A stretch of DNA of 64,000 bases, from NCBI GenBank assembly GCA_026182355.1, contig JAPFBL010001040.1, positions 1 through 64,000 on the forward strand. Direction: 5' to 3'. Of the stretch, positions 1 through 10,119 are shown one piece after another; position 1 is the first letter of the stretch; every line of letters begins with the position of its first letter. The translations under genes and the position numbers were made by a program. Below the pieces are notes generated by a model, which worked only from the letters and a program-made list of their open reading frames with translations, searched no databases and had not been told where the DNA came from. Source of the DNA: Hermatobates lingyangjiaoensis. Taxonomy: Eukaryota; Arthropoda; Insecta; Hemiptera; Hermatobatidae.

Positions 1-494
1 TCCTCATCCTTATTCAACACCCTCGTTGTGAGATTGATGTAACCATTCACAGGTGCTGGCTGCTTCAAACTGCCACCATTAAGTCGAACTAGTTTCCTAG
101 TTGTTCTGGAGATAGCGGCCTCCCTATGCTGCTGAACGGTTATATCAAGTTGTTCGTCAATTTGGGTTTTACATTCTCCATCAATTTCGAGAGAGTTCCA
201 CTCGTTGACAGCATCATCAAGTTCACGTCGGAGCCGGATGACTTCCTCTTTCTTAATATTCAGTTGCCTCTTGACAAGTTGTCTCCTATACGCCAAAGTC
301 TCTGAGGTTTGGCGTGCTGCTAAATCGTGAGTTCTAATATTGGTATAAATAGGCAGCAGATCTTCTTTTAAACAAGTATCATTAAAATTAACCGCAGTCT
401 CGGCATTCACGATCTTAAGACTGAGAGATTCGATCCTACGAACTAACCTCCTGCTAACAGGGTTCAACTGGAAAAGGAGTTGGCCAAGTGACAT
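1..494 (-). CDS. Penelope-like element ORF, N-terminal part (cut by window edge)
   Basis: An open frame of 164 codons runs on the minus strand from an ATG at 494-492 to position 1 without a stop. The protein starts MSLGQLLFQLNP and contains CLKEDLLPIYTNIRTHD near residues 42-58, followed by a basic, probably coiled-coil stretch. The CLKEDLLPIYTNI segment matches the equivalent segment of three other PLE N-termini in this window (CLKEGLLPKYTNI, CIKEGLLPKFTNI and a shorter relative), so I assign it to the region before the PLE reverse transcriptase. The RT and GIY-YIG parts would lie left of the window. On the minus strand it follows the 3' end of a second PLE copy after about 700 bp, the usual head-to-tail PLE arrangement. 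The family assignment comes from local similarity and general PLE knowledge; no search was run. Confidence 0.72.
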   Translation of the reverse strand, partial: MSLGQLLFQLNPVSRRLVRRIESLSLKIVNAETAVNFNDTCLKEDLLPIYTNIRTHDLAARQTSETLAYRRQLVKRQLNIKKEEVIRLRRELDDAVNEWNSLEIDGECKTQIDEQLDITVQQHREAAISRTTRKLVRLNGGSLKQPAPVNGYINLTTRVLNKDE

Positions 495-1198
495 GTTAAA
501 TTAAAATCGATGACTCATGCTTAGTCATTGCTATAAATAGATTAAAAGGATAGTACAGGTTAATGTAAAGAGAAAGTTAAAGGTCAATAATGAACAAGAA
601 ACAAGCGGTTAGAATAAAAGAGTTGAAAGTCCAAGAAATTCAAGAAAGGCCAAGTGACATGTTAAGTTAAACTCGATGACTCATGCTTAGTCATTGCTAT
701 AAATAGATTAAAATCGATGACTCATGCTTAGTCATTGCTAAAAATAGATTAAAAGGATAGTACAGGTTAATATAAAGAGAAGGTTAAAGGTCAACGGTAT
801 AACTGGACTAATAGAGAATAAATAGATTAAGAAAATTAATAATAATAATAATAATAATGTTAATAATAATTAATAATAATAATAATTAAGATTAATAGTA
901 AACTAGAAAAGATATATTAAATAACGAGTTGAAAGAGAGTAAGAATTAAAAGGGAAGGTATAGTTAGTTAGAAAAAGAAAGAAAAGTTTATAGTTAGTTA
1001 GTTATAACGAAAAGAATAATAATAATAAATATAAGAAAAGTAAACGTATTGAGTGCGCAAGCTTTCGACATCACAGATGTCATCGACGGGCGAAGTTGTT
1101 CCTAGGAGATCCAGGACGCAAAAGGCATAGGGAAGGGAAAGCAGGCAAGTAGTGGTGGTAAGGGGAGTGGGGGAGCCCAACTGGAGAACAGCTGCAGA
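495..1198 (-). repeat. PLE pseudo-LTR / inter-copy region
   Basis: This lies between the stop of one PLE coding region (1199) and the start of the next (494), both on the minus strand. The start region is repeated: 481-586 recurs at about 650-796, and a 40-bp piece inside it is doubled again (674-711 and 713-749). Three copies of the dyad TGACTCATGCTTAGTCA result, each followed by GCTATAAATAG. AT-rich trinucleotide runs (TAA/AAT) fill 838-890. A perfect six-base hairpin (GACATC, loop ACA, GATGTC) lies at 1067-1081. Repeats of this kind between tandem PLE copies are called pseudo-LTRs. Promoter activity is plausible from the TATA-like boxes but not shown. Confidence 0.6.
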
Positions 1199-2554
1199 TC
1201 ACCTGATGCCGGAGGCCGACTCGCGCCGAGCAGCCTCGGGAATACCGACCGCAGGCCGAGCGCCCGCCCTCACACCACTCTCCGGTCCACCAGTCCGAGT
1301 CACCAGATCAACCGAGCCACTATTATCAGCAGCACTATGTGGCGCTACACTCAGTCCGGTATCCCGCTGCACTTCACCGCTTACTACCATACTCCTCATG
1401 CTGGGAATGACGAACATGTCTACCATCTGGCAGTTAAGGGAAGGCTTCTTAGACCTAATGTAGAGCGCTTCCAGGATTTTCAGGCGGTTAGGGTCACTTT
1501 GCAGTTGAAGGACTTTGGTTCCTTCGACTAACTTCTCCCTAGTGAGACGAGTACCATGGACTTCTTGTTCATGCTGTTTTGGTCCACCAGCAGACAGATG
1601 TAGGGTAAGACGCCTCGAGAGCTTCGTGTTTGTCATGCCGATGTATGTAGAAGGCAGGGCTGCACAGTTCCCTGAATTACAAACATATTCATACACGAGA
1701 TGACTTTTCTGGAGCTCTGGGGTGACACACTGTGGGCTGTTCTTAAGAACAACATTACTGGTCTTATTGTTCTTATAGAATATTGTTAATTTAAGCTTAT
1801 CCTCCTCCGTCGTCGTTGAAACGTGCTTAGAGACGATATTTCGCAGCGCTTGTTCATCTTGCTTGTACTGGCTGCTCATGTATGCCCTGTAATACAAGCG
1901 TATTACTTGATGCCTCTCCTCTGAGGCATCTTTGTTCTCTGTAGTGCCATACCACTTCTCAAGGCATTGACTGATAGTTTTCCTCACATGATTATTGGAA
2001 TAACCATTGTTGACCAGGACCTGGGTTGCTCTTTCCAACTCCGAGTGGACATCCGACCATTCACTGCAGTGAGTTAGAGCCCTTCTTACATAAGCCGCAA
2101 TGGTTGAACGTTTGTACCTATCCGGGCATTCACTAATCCCATTCAAACACAGACCCGGGTTAGTTGGTTTGCAATAGACACCTGTGCTAAAGCTCCTAGA
2201 CCGTTGTTGGACCAAAACATCAAGAAATGGCAGCTGACCGTCAATACTCTTTTCAACAGTTAGTCTAAGGCCTGATTCATTCTCCAGGTGTTCCTTCAAT
2301 CTTTCGATCACATTTACGTCTCTGGCTAAGACGAAAATGTCGTCGATATATCTCCCATATATTGTGGGTCTTTCTAATTCAGAAAAGACTTTCCTCTCCA
2401 CAGCGCCCATGAAGTAATTTGCAAATAGGACACCCAACGGTGATCCCATGGCAACACCATCAATTTGCTGAAACATGCGGCCATCAGGTGAGATAAATGC
2501 AGACTCTTTCGTGCATATCTTCAGAAGGGACTTCAGGCTCGTTTTAGGGATGTC
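1199..2554 (-). pseudogene. Penelope-like element: RT C-terminal half plus GIY-YIG endonuclease
   Basis: A long open frame (425 residues from the first Met, about 25 codons more upstream in frame to 2554) encodes the second half of a PLE polyprotein. The RT part shows GVAMGSPLGVLFANYFMG (residues 7-24) and the catalytic YIDD (43-46). The GIY-YIG part spans about residues 260-348 with VYEYVC, TYIG (277-280), paired arginines at 288-289, the metal-binding Glu in LEALYI (336) and a terminal Asn. PLEs copy themselves by target-primed reverse transcription, using this endonuclease to nick DNA. The N-terminal RT fingers are missing: the frame begins at a (TA)n tract near 2555, so the copy is 5'-truncated and cannot be autonomous as it stands. 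All visible catalytic motifs are intact, suggesting recent activity. Confidence 0.88.
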
Positions 2555-2590
2555 ATATATATATATATTGACATATATATATATTGGTAT
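2555..2590. repeat. (TA)n tract at PLE breakpoint
   Basis: A short interrupted TA microsatellite separates the truncated RT fragment on its left from a PLE N-terminal fragment on its right. The two flanking coding pieces are in different frames, so this is a junction and not an in-frame linker. Confidence 0.8.
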
Positions 2591-2759
2591 ACTTTGGGAG
2601 CAGACCTTCTTTTAAACATACCTCATTAAAGATCTTGCCAACATTAAGTTTAGTATGTTTCCTACATACCCTTTCAAGGTTTCGAATGCTACCTTTCCAT
2701 CTCTGTGGTACCATATAAATTAACTCACCGATTTTTTTATCTTTCATTGTATTTTTCAA
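2591..2759 (-). pseudogene. PLE N-terminal fragment (left arm of inverted pair)
   Basis: The minus-strand reading starts MKNTMKDKKIGELIYMVPQ and ends CLKEGLLPKYTNIY, where it runs into the (TA)n tract. It is the same type of PLE N-terminal region as at 494-1. It is paired head-to-head with an almost identical copy at 2775-2915 on the other strand. Everything after the YTNI codons is missing, so it is a fragment. Confidence 0.7.
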
Positions 2760-2910
2760 CGTCGGAAATGTAATATGAAAAATACAATGAAAGATAAAAA
2801 AATCGGTGAGTTAATTTATATGGTACCACAGAGATGGAAAGGTAGTATTCGAAACCTTGAAAAGGTATGTAGGAAACATACTAAACTTAATGTTGGCAAG
2901 ATCTTTAATG

Positions 2911-2915
<5 letters not shown>
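2619..2915. repeat. Inverted repeat of PLE 5' ends (arms 2619-2758 and 2776-2915)
   Basis: The two 140-bp arms are nearly perfect reverse complements around a 17-bp spacer. Both contain the same PLE N-terminal codons with the start codons facing each other. The difference between the arms is small (for example Arg versus Lys after NLE), so the inverted duplication is young. Confidence 0.85.
2775..2915 (+). pseudogene. PLE N-terminal fragment (right arm of inverted pair)
   Basis: The plus-strand reading starts MKNTMKDKKIGELIYMVPQ and runs to NVGKIFNEV, where GAGGTA passes directly into a TA microsatellite. It is shorter than its inverted partner by the CLKEGLLPKYTNI segment. It is non-coding in practice because the frame continues only as IYIY repeats. 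Confidence 0.7.

Positions 2916-2946
<31 letters not shown>
2914..2946. repeat. (TA)n microsatellite
   Basis: Pure TA repeat directly abutting the broken PLE fragment; one of several TA tracts at PLE breakpoints. Confidence 0.95.
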
Positions 2947-2948
<2 letters not shown>

Positions 2949-3019
2949 ATAATAAGATTTTATATAAAAAGGTGAAATAACAATCAATGATCAAACCACA
3001 ATATGAAGTGAGAAAAAAT

Positions 3020-3062
3020 GACTAAGATCTTACAACCGTAACAAGTGGTCTTCGTCTGAGTC
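3020..3062 (-). ncRNA. Hammerhead ribozyme remnant, AGATCT family
   Basis: Member of the dispersed hammerhead family that is best seen at 5681-5723 and 6848-6890. Here the core is damaged: CUGACGA reads CAGACGA and GAAA reads GUAA. Stem II and the palindromic stem III (AGATCT) are kept. Probably inactive. Confidence 0.6.
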
Positions 3063-3194
3063 AAAAACCCAACTGTTGGTTCTTTTTTATCTGTTTATCG
3101 ATAAATACCATGTGTGATACCTATTCCTATTTCTGTCAACTTTTTCCTTTCTTCGTCCCTGTAGTGACAAAAACTCAACTGTAAATTATATACG

Positions 3195-3326
3195 AGTTCA
3201 AAATTCAAGAAGAGTAACACACAGAGTAAGGAAACACACTTACAGAGTCAAATTTTCGGGTAATCCGTCTTCAGTAGAAAAGAGAAAGGGAGACCAAGCA
3301 CATTGTAGACGCAACGGCGAGTAACG

Positions 3327-3330
<4 letters not shown>
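3195..3330 (-). repeat. Dispersed repeat C with hammerhead-like core
   Basis: Shares order and sequence with 12674-12850 (a run including CACACTTAC, an ATTTTCGG motif, a GTC(A/T)TC motif and GAGACCAA). On the minus strand the pattern is CUGAAGA, C, a short GG/CC stem, GAAA, then AAUU, which resembles the hammerhead layout of the other families. The stem I partner is poor in this copy. Confidence 0.4.

Positions 3331-3371
<41 letters not shown>
3328..3371. repeat. (TA)n microsatellite
   Basis: Pure TA repeat separating repeat C from the next hammerhead-bearing repeat. Confidence 0.95.
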
Positions 3372-3375
<4 letters not shown>

Positions 3376-3438
3376 GATTTACATAAACACGTGAAACAAC
3401 ATTCAATGATCAAACCACAATATGAAATGAGAAAACAA

Positions 3439-3466
3439 GACTACGATCTTTCAACCGTAACACAAC
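3439..3466 (-). ncRNA. Partial hammerhead remnant (inverted partner of 3479-3521)
   Basis: The 3' half of the AGATCT-family motif (GATCTTTCAACCGTAAC) is present, but the CUGACGA half is missing and replaced by unrelated bases. It lies head-to-head with the next entry. Confidence 0.45.
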
Positions 3467-3478
3467 AGGTGGGTTTTT

Positions 3479-3521
3479 GACTCTGACGAAGACTTCTTGT
3501 TAGAGTTGAAAGATCTTAATC
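3479..3521 (+). ncRNA. Hammerhead ribozyme, type I, AGATCT family
   Basis: In order: stem I strand GACT, core CTGACGA (3483-3489), one extra A, stem II, GAAA (3508-3511), six-base palindrome AGATCT (3511-3516) acting as the minimal stem III, T as cleavage-site base, and stem I strand AATC. All invariant core bases are present. One of four stem I pairs is lost (AATC for AGTC). Hammerheads self-cleave RNA and are known from PLEs. Confidence 0.68.
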
Positions 3522-3566
3522 TTGTTTTTCCATTTCATATTGTGATTTGATCATTGATATCTATTG

Positions 3567-3577
3567 ATATATATATA

Positions 3578-3632
<55 letters not shown>
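3567..3632. repeat. (TA)n microsatellite
   Basis: Interrupted TA tract between two hammerhead-bearing inverted repeats. Confidence 0.95.
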
Positions 3633-3635
<3 letters not shown>

Positions 3636-3668
3636 AAAAGCTTTCACATAAACACGTGATATAACAAT

Positions 3669-3840
3669 CAATGATCAAACCACAATAAAAAATGGGAAAA
3701 CAAGACTAAGATCTTTCAACCGTAACAAGCGGTCTTCGTAAGAGTCAAAAACCCAACTGACTCAGTTGGGTAACGAAGACCACTTGTTACGGTTGAAAGA
3801 TCTTAGTCTTGTTTTCCCATTTCTTATTGTGGTTTGATCA
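3669..3840. repeat. Inverted repeat of hammerhead-bearing sequence
   Basis: The left arm (3669-3758) and the right arm (3761-3840) are near-perfect reverse complements meeting at CCCAACTGA/CTCAGTTGGG around 3760, so the whole block is a long palindrome. Both arms carry the AGATCT-family hammerhead, but each core is damaged: the left arm (minus, 3704-3746) has CTTACGA for CTGACGA, and the right arm (plus, 3771-3807) has lost the CTG. Confidence 0.75.
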
Positions 3841-3909
3841 TATATATATATATATTTTTTTTTTCTTCATTCTGATTCTTCCTACGACATTTTGTCTCAT
3901 ATACTTATC

Positions 3910-4182
3910 TTAGGTGTTGCTGGTCTGAATACTGGGCGGTGACTGAGTGTCGGCTTGGCGAGTAGCTGGTGGTTGGTCACCTAGTAGCTGCAGTGTGCGT
4001 GAAACCCCCGTGTGTTGACGATTAATTAATGGGTTGTGCTTCATGATTTTCATTGCTTCATATATTTGCAGTCTGGCTGGATCATTAATTTTCTTTAAAA
4101 TGATGGTGTTTTGAACAAGGTCCTGGCGGGTGAGTTTTCTTCCATGTTCCTCGGAGGTGTGTCTAGCGATGGCTCCTGCTTG
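3910..4182 (-). pseudogene. PLE GIY-YIG C-terminal fragment
   Basis: The minus-strand frame reads from MQAGAIARHTSEEHG through LTRQDLV and LQIYEAMKI to a stop at 3910. This matches the second half of the GIY-YIG domain in the intact neighbour (LSAGGPKQHEQ, LTREKLV, LKILEALYI). The catalytic Glu is present (YEAMKI) but the GIY and YIG strands are missing, because the fragment begins at a TA/TG microsatellite. It is too diverged to be the same subfamily as 1199-2554. Confidence 0.72.
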
Positions 4183-4183
4183 C

Positions 4184-4239
<56 letters not shown>
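4183..4239. repeat. (TA)n(TG)n compound microsatellite
   Basis: TA repeat (4183-4205) followed by TG repeat (4206-4239), located exactly at the truncation point of the PLE fragment. Confidence 0.95.
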
Positions 4240-4240
<1 letters not shown>

Positions 4241-5640
4241 AAAAATATATATAACCCTTGGCGGGTGGAAGTAGTTGTTCCACTATTATTCTGTAACTAT
4301 TTTTTCTAAAGAGCTGTTTCAGTTTAGTTACTGTTCATATAAAATGTTTAATATGATGATGTTTCATACGCGCTGAGGATTAAACGCTTTATCATCTGTA
4401 CTTTTATCACATTATACCTTGTTGAGCATTCACTAGAACTATTTAAAAACTACTATGAGTAGATTTAAGAAAAAAAAACTTTCGGTTTCTCTTATATTAT
4501 CCCTCAAAAATATAGTTTTATTTGCTCTCATTTAATGTCGAAAGTGAAGAACCGATAGGGGTTTTACTTTTCTCTTTAAATTCTGTTAACTCTTCTAGGT
4601 TTCCAGCTATCAGACAACTACCATCAATATAGCTGGATTGCATCACTGATTTGTAAAAGAATTATTCTCTCTCAGTATAATGTTCTCGAATTATTGGTTA
4701 TAAAATTTAGCAGTATATGATTGCTATGCTGGAGTCATATATTGATCCATTATGAATAGCGAGATCTCTGTATTTAGTAAAAGAACCTTTTTGCTGTGCT
4801 TCTTAGTAGTAACTCTAATAATATTGTTCTATATTAAAAAAAAGAAAATATCAAAGGCATTATTTTGGCCTTACTGCTATTGTCATTATATTTTTATTAG
4901 CATAGTATTAATGCTAATTAATCTACACATTAGATAACCAATTGATTAATTAGGATTAATATAATTTAATCTAAAAATTATTGTCACAAAATCTGATATT
5001 TTGAGAGAAAAAAAGCTTAGGATTCACTGATGTAGACTCATTAGGTCATATCAGAAATGAATATGTTTAATTTACCGATAATGATATAAATGATATTAAT
5101 AATAATAATAATAAGATGAATGTATTGTTTATAATTTTTTCTTTTAAATTTATTTAATAAAAATAATGAAATTTCTATAAATATATTGAAGTTATAAGAA
5201 AAAAAGAACACGATAACAAATGATGAGTATTAAGAGTGTCGGAATCTTGTACAGCGCTGTGTTAAGTAATTTATACGTTGATGTATCCCGAACAGGCAGT
5301 CGTGATTCTGCCCTGACACTATTACACTATCAAACGAGTAAAGTACGTCACCAGACAATTCAACAACCCTCTACTATAAAAGGCACCCACCCAACACTTA
5401 TCTCTTTCTTGTCATTAACAAACTTCACTATCATTGTACCAATTTTCATTATTTCTATGAATCATATGACAAGTGATGGCCATTAAATTATGACATCTAT
5501 AAATTATGGTAAATTTAAGAGAAAATATCACTTGCCTTTAAGGAAGAGTTTAGACTTTAAAACATATTATGCATTCAACAATTGTTTAAAATCATATTTG
5601 AAATTGTGATTGATTGATATCATATATATGGTATATATAT
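4240..5640. other. AT-rich stretch, no gene recognised
   Basis: No convincing exon, repeat or RNA is visible. Short open frames lack family features. A good TATA-like box (CTATAAAAGGC) occurs near 5374 in a slightly more GC-rich island; it is not followed by a recognisable coding exon, so I do not call a promoter. Confidence 0.5.
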
Positions 5641-5680
5641 GATCAATGATCAAACCACGATATTAAATAGGAAAAAAAAA

Positions 5681-5723
5681 GACTAAGATCTTTCAACCGT
5701 AACAAGCAGTCTTCGTCAGACTC
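5681..5723 (-). ncRNA. Hammerhead ribozyme, type I, AGATCT family
   Basis: On the minus strand the core is intact: CTGACGA (5719-5713), extra A, stem II GACTG/CGGTT with one weakened pair, GAAA, palindrome AGATCT, T, then AGTC. Stem I is GAGT against AGTC, with one mismatch. Flanked on the left by the conserved ATGATCAAACCAC block and on the right by a TA/TG microsatellite. Confidence 0.68.
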
Positions 5724-5733
5724 AAAACCCAAC

Positions 5734-5737
<4 letters not shown>

Positions 5738-5784
<47 letters not shown>

Positions 5785-5786
5785 CG

Positions 5787-5817
<31 letters not shown>
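5738..5817. repeat. (TA)n(TG)n compound microsatellite
   Basis: TA repeat to 5773, then TG repeat with two C interruptions. Confidence 0.95.
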
Positions 5818-5819
5818 CA

Positions 5820-6675
5820 TTTAACAATCCTGTCATTTAAACATGTTTATTCAAAACTTTTGGTGATTTTATTACATTGTAAAGAATATACTTATTTATT
5901 AATATGATACAAACAAACTAAATAACATATCTATAAAATAATACCCGTAAAGAATAATTAATTTCTTCGTTATTTATATAATTGAAAACAGTAACCAGTT
6001 CACGAATATATTCTTCCCACACACATTTTATGGGAAGCTGAAATAACTGAAATAACTTATACCTTCGCCCTCCGAGTCACTGAAGGCATTAGAACAAAGA
6101 GAAGAATTATTTGTGCAGAAAAAGTTTGAAGTTTTTCAAACTTCATTTCTCGCAGTTATCCTCTTAAAATAGGGGCGAGATCTGTCTCAAAATTTTTAAC
6201 GGACCAATCATCACTTTATCCATTTTATTTTGATTAAGTTTGTGTCCGTTTTCAACGTAGGCCATCACCAATTTTTAAATCATATGATGCTCCATGTCTA
6301 TCCAATCCTTGTTTTATTTGTCATGAAGTTTTTCATTGAGTTTAATAATACCTTCATTCTATATTCATCTAGAGATCTGTTCTGATTTTCATCCTGCAAT
6401 TGAGTCTCAATTGGACATATTATTGATTTATTTCTGGATAAAAGTTATACTGGTGAAAATTATGTTGTATGGATTGTGTTATGATATTCTGCTACGCATT
6501 TTTCGGCGATAATGAACCAATATTTTTTTTCGTTTTTACTATTAATTTTGCATCCCATTCTGTTTATAAGCGTCTGATGGGCAATCAATTCATTATCGGG
6601 AACTGACCGATTTATGGTCTCACCAACCTTGTGACCTTATAACTAGCGTCTGTCTGTCTCTCTCTCCCTCTATCT
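5820..6675. other. AT-rich stretch, no gene recognised
   Basis: No splice-bounded exon, known repeat or RNA gene could be supported. Confidence 0.45.
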
Positions 6676-6800
6676 CGAGACTCTGCCAGTTCTTCAGGTT
6701 GAAGAACTCGGTCAGTAAACCTGAAGAACTGACCGAGTCCGGATAAACTATACAATAGTTTTGTTTCTATTCCACGGTCGATACTTTTATCAATATTTAT
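6676..6800 (-). repeat. Dispersed repeat B with 14-bp perfect inverted repeat
   Basis: CAGTTCTTCAGGTT (6687-6700) and AACCTGAAGAACTG (6718-6731) are perfect reverse complements. The outer part (ACTGACCGAGTCCGGATAAAC, then TTCCACGGTCGATACTTT) is shared with 15306-15425 and, more weakly, with 7023-7150 and 9866-9985. Confidence 0.65.
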
Positions 6801-6814
6801 ATATACATATATAA

Positions 6815-6985
6815 ATGACCAAACCACAATATGAAATAAGGGAAAAATACTAAGATCTTTCAACCGTAACAAGCGGTCTTCGTCAGAGTCAAAAACCCAA
6901 CTGATGACGACATCTTGTTATTGTTGAATGATCGTAGTCTTTTTTCCCCATTTCATATTGGGGTTTGATCATTGATTGTTATTTC
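6815..6985. repeat. Inverted hammerhead-bearing repeat
   Basis: Left arm 6815-6900 and right arm 6901-6985 carry the same ATGATCAAACCAC...CCCAACTG block in opposite orientation. This is the same head-to-head layout as 3669-3840, with more divergence in the right arm. Confidence 0.7.
6848..6890 (-). ncRNA. Hammerhead ribozyme, type I, AGATCT family (best core in family)
   Basis: On the minus strand: GACT, CTGACGA, A, GACCG-CTTGTTA-CGGTT as stem-loop II, GAAA, palindrome AGATCT, T, AGTA. The core is complete and stem II has five contiguous pairs (one G-U). Stem I has three of four pairs. The opposing copy at 6901-6939 is decayed (GAAA reads GAAT). Confidence 0.7.
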
Positions 6986-7022
6986 ACGTATTTATGTGAA
7001 ATCTTGTTATATACATATATAT

Positions 7023-7150
7023 TTTGAAAAAAGTATGGACCATGAAGGAAACACAAAATAATGGATTATCAGGACTTGGTCAGTTCTTGAGGTCCAAATT
7101 CAACTTTTATTGCTAACGTTTTAGTTTTTATTTAAAACTTTTTTCATAGG
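7023..7150 (+). repeat. Dispersed repeat B copy
   Basis: Contains GAAAAAAGTATGGACCATGAAG and TCAGGACTTGGTCAGTTCTTG, parallel to the copies at 9866 and 15306 (ATCGACCGTG, GGGACTCGATCAGTTCTTG). Function unknown; possibly the end of a mobile element. Confidence 0.5.
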
Positions 7151-9008
7151 CTTATAAAACAGAGAAACGATAAGAAACAACACGATCATTCAAAAACCAA
7201 ATAGACATTTTGACAATAGGTTACTGATAGATCTTCGTTAAGTGAGTAAGTAAGTAATAGCACATAAACATGGATACATGTAAATGAATGTGCAAAAATA
7301 GAATTATACGAGTGAATTGAACAATATCGCTATACACACTTCTTTTTTTAATTTTTTACCATCAGGAACTTGTCTAAAGAAGTTGAGCCTTATTAACCAT
7401 AACACTGAATTGTAATGCTACTAGAAATGATGATGCAATATAAATGATAATTTGCTGGCGCCATACAGTCAGCTGAAACTAATTCAGTAGATGAAATAAA
7501 CACATTCCTTGCTCCATTAGCATAATTGTATACAAAGATTAATCAATGATCTATTAATAGTATTGTATAAATTAACTCATAAATTTCATGAGTACAGAGA
7601 AATTTATTATGCTGATGATTTATATTATAAACTTCAAAAATCGAGTAAATGGGCGGAATTATAACCAAATAATTCCTTTTAATAACTTTATTTATACTTC
7701 AACTTGTCAGATTCTAAAATAAATGGAGATTATTATATTGATGGTCAAATAACTTCTCTTCATAAAATTTGTAACTGAAATTTACGTATTATATTCCTAA
7801 TTTCAATGAGTAAATTATGTCATAAATTTAAAAAAATATGGATTAATAGATATTTATGCACCAGGGGAATAATAAGATGTATTATTTCCCGAGTGTTTCA
7901 GTTGATTACAGAGGCCACACTAAAGGAAACAAGCTAGTAAATCCCAAGGCGTAGACGAGAGATTTCGGAATTTTAATTGCTGATGCGTAACACCACATTA
8001 TTTTCGAGGTCTATACAATATTTTGTCTCCATAAAAGACTTTATAATATTAATTTATTAATTTAATAAATTAATATTATAATATTAATTTTTAATTTAAA
8101 AAAAAATTAATATTCACTCTCAATAATCTAAAATAAATGCTTACGAAAGCTAAATCAAAGTATGTATACAAAATAGAGTAGAATAATTAGGATTACAGCT
8201 GGGATTTAAAAAATAGACTTGCCGCCCTAAATCTTCCCTATTTAATTTCATTTCATATTTAAAAATTAATATCAACAAAATAATTAGTTCGGACAACCTG
8301 GATTATTCACCCGTTTTTTTTATTATTGCCCTATTTTTTCATTAATCCCCCACGTTTTTTCATTATTGCCCCGTTTTAAATACGGGGATTAATGTCTTAC
8401 CTTATTACACGAAAAGTAGACGCAAAAAGTTACTTTTCGTCTCTTTTGGAGATAAAATTGATTTTTTTTTTACTTCCATTTAAATTTGTGTAATCATAAG
8501 GAATTAAATGAAACATTTCCAATACTTCAATTAAAGCAATTGAATATGTGTCTCAAACATATTTTTACAATATATATGTATATATATATGTGTATATATG
8601 TATATACACATATATATATACAACTTTCAGGCAACACAAAATTATTGATGAGAACCAGACTGCACGTGACTCGTGAGTCATTTTTTGTGTATTTTTCATT
8701 AATCTGATAAACATTTTCTAAATTTCTTTATTTTTTAAAAAGCTCTTTAGCAACAAACAAAAATTTTCTGAAAACATAAAATGTACTGTAATGCCCCTTT
8801 GGTGAAAGTAAATTTGACGGAAATTATCTGAACTCAATCACAACATAAAGATCTACTTTAGGTATAGTTTCATTTTGATCCGTTAAACATTATGGCTTTT
8901 ATCACTTTCGGAATCTTTATGATTGCATTATAAGTAAAACTTTTTAAATTTGATTGAAAAAAAATATGTTCTGACGACTTAAAAATATATAGTTATTTTT
9001 ATTGTATT
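7151..9008. other. AT-rich stretch with one perfect palindrome
   Basis: No gene recognised. Position 8041-8081 is a perfect 20-bp inverted repeat of TTATAATATTAATTTATTAA with a one-base spacer. An AT/GT-rich palindromic microsatellite lies at 8565-8622. Confidence 0.5.
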
Positions 9009-9790
9009 TCTCTTGTCGCCTTAAAGGGTATGCCAAAACTTCAAGACTTTACAATAAGGAGTTTAGGAGAAAAAAAATTAGTCTAAAATCAGGTTTTTGG
9101 TAAAAGAAAGAACATTCCCATCCAGCATAATTGCTCCAATCAATAGGGCTTACCTACACTATGAGACTCATTTTGTATAAACTATCAATTTGGATAAATA
9201 CTCATCCATCCACCCACCCACCCACCTACACATACACGCGCGCGCGAGCTCATGCACACGCACACGCACAAACACAAAAACACGCACACACACACACACA
9301 AACAAGCACCATCGAAAAAACATCATAAAACGACTTCTGGGACCTCAAAACATTTTTTTACCATCACTATATTTTACTTATAGTAAAGTAAAAATTGGTA
9401 AAAAATGACAAGAAAGGAGTACAAGTGTAATAACTTCTTCGACCTGTCTTAAACTTTTGTAAAAATTGAATTTTCTCTTATATGTTGACTTCATTATAAA
9501 CTTTTCCTACACCACCAAATTCTCCCCCACCCACTCACCATGTATCTTGTGTTAACCCCTTACACTAGACCCTTTTTCAAATTCTTCAAAACTTCATTCT
9601 CTCCACCTAATGAAAACACCTTTGATATCGATTTTATATTTTCTTATTTATACCATACGTACTTCAATAATATTTCAATTTTATTATTACATATAAAATA
9701 TAGAACCACTAAGACTTCAACATTTATTTTGTATAATTGTCAGGAAATATACTATGTGGATCAAATAAATATAATTTCAAGTTGGTTTTG
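9009..9790 (+). repeat. Dispersed repeat A, copy 1
   Basis: Shares about 600 bp in the same order with 21620-22550: a CAAAACAT motif, the hairpin TTTACTTATAGTAAA, ATTGAATTTTCTCTTATATG, CCTACACCACCAAATTCTC and CACCATGTATCTTGTGTTAACC, ending near a TAGAACCA...ACTTCAA block. The copies differ by scattered substitutions and indels. An AC/CG-rich tract at 9225-9305 is inserted in copy 1. I see no coding capacity; a non-autonomous transposon is the simplest explanation. Confidence 0.7.
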
Positions 9791-9865
9791 TATTTTTATT
9801 GCAGTCATGCAATCTTTTGCAATCATCTTGATTGCAATTAAATTTGGGTTATATATATATATATT

Positions 9866-9985
9866 GAAAAAATTATCGACCGTGATGTAGCAACAAAATT
9901 AAAATGTATCAGTACTCAGTCGGTTCTTCATGTTCAAAAACTGAAACGTTGGTCCTGACAAACTTTCATTTTGTTTTATATATAT
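9866..9985 (+). repeat. Dispersed repeat B copy
   Basis: Begins GAAAAAATTATCGACCGTGATG and contains CAGTACTCAGTCGGTTCTTC, matching the other repeat B copies. It is followed by GAAACGTT, but no hammerhead core CUGANGA precedes it. Confidence 0.5.
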
Positions 9986-10065
9986 AAATATATTATGTAA
10001 TTTTTTAAGGGTTAAGGTAAAAAAAATTACATTATATATATATATTAGGTCAAGACAATAAATCA

Positions 10066-10083
10066 TGATATATATATATATAT

Positions 10084-10118
<35 letters not shown>
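10066..10118. repeat. (TA)n microsatellite
   Basis: Interrupted TA repeat bordering the next dispersed repeat. Confidence 0.95.

Positions 10119-10119
<1 letters not shown>

Noticed and set aside
1056..1090. Hairpin GACATC-ACA-GATGTC followed by CGAAAG as a hammerhead
   Set aside because: On the minus strand the bases before stem II do not match CUGANGA (they read TCGATGA with two extra bases before GAAA). Kept only as a hairpin.
5370..5440. TATA box promoter of a small gene
   Set aside because: CTATAAAAGGC is a good match but no coding exon, initiator or conserved product follows; the same applies to GTTATAAAAGGG near 15615.
9866..9985. Hammerhead at GAAACGTT in repeat B
   Set aside because: The CUGANGA half is missing in every copy examined, so the GAAACGTT motif alone is not enough.
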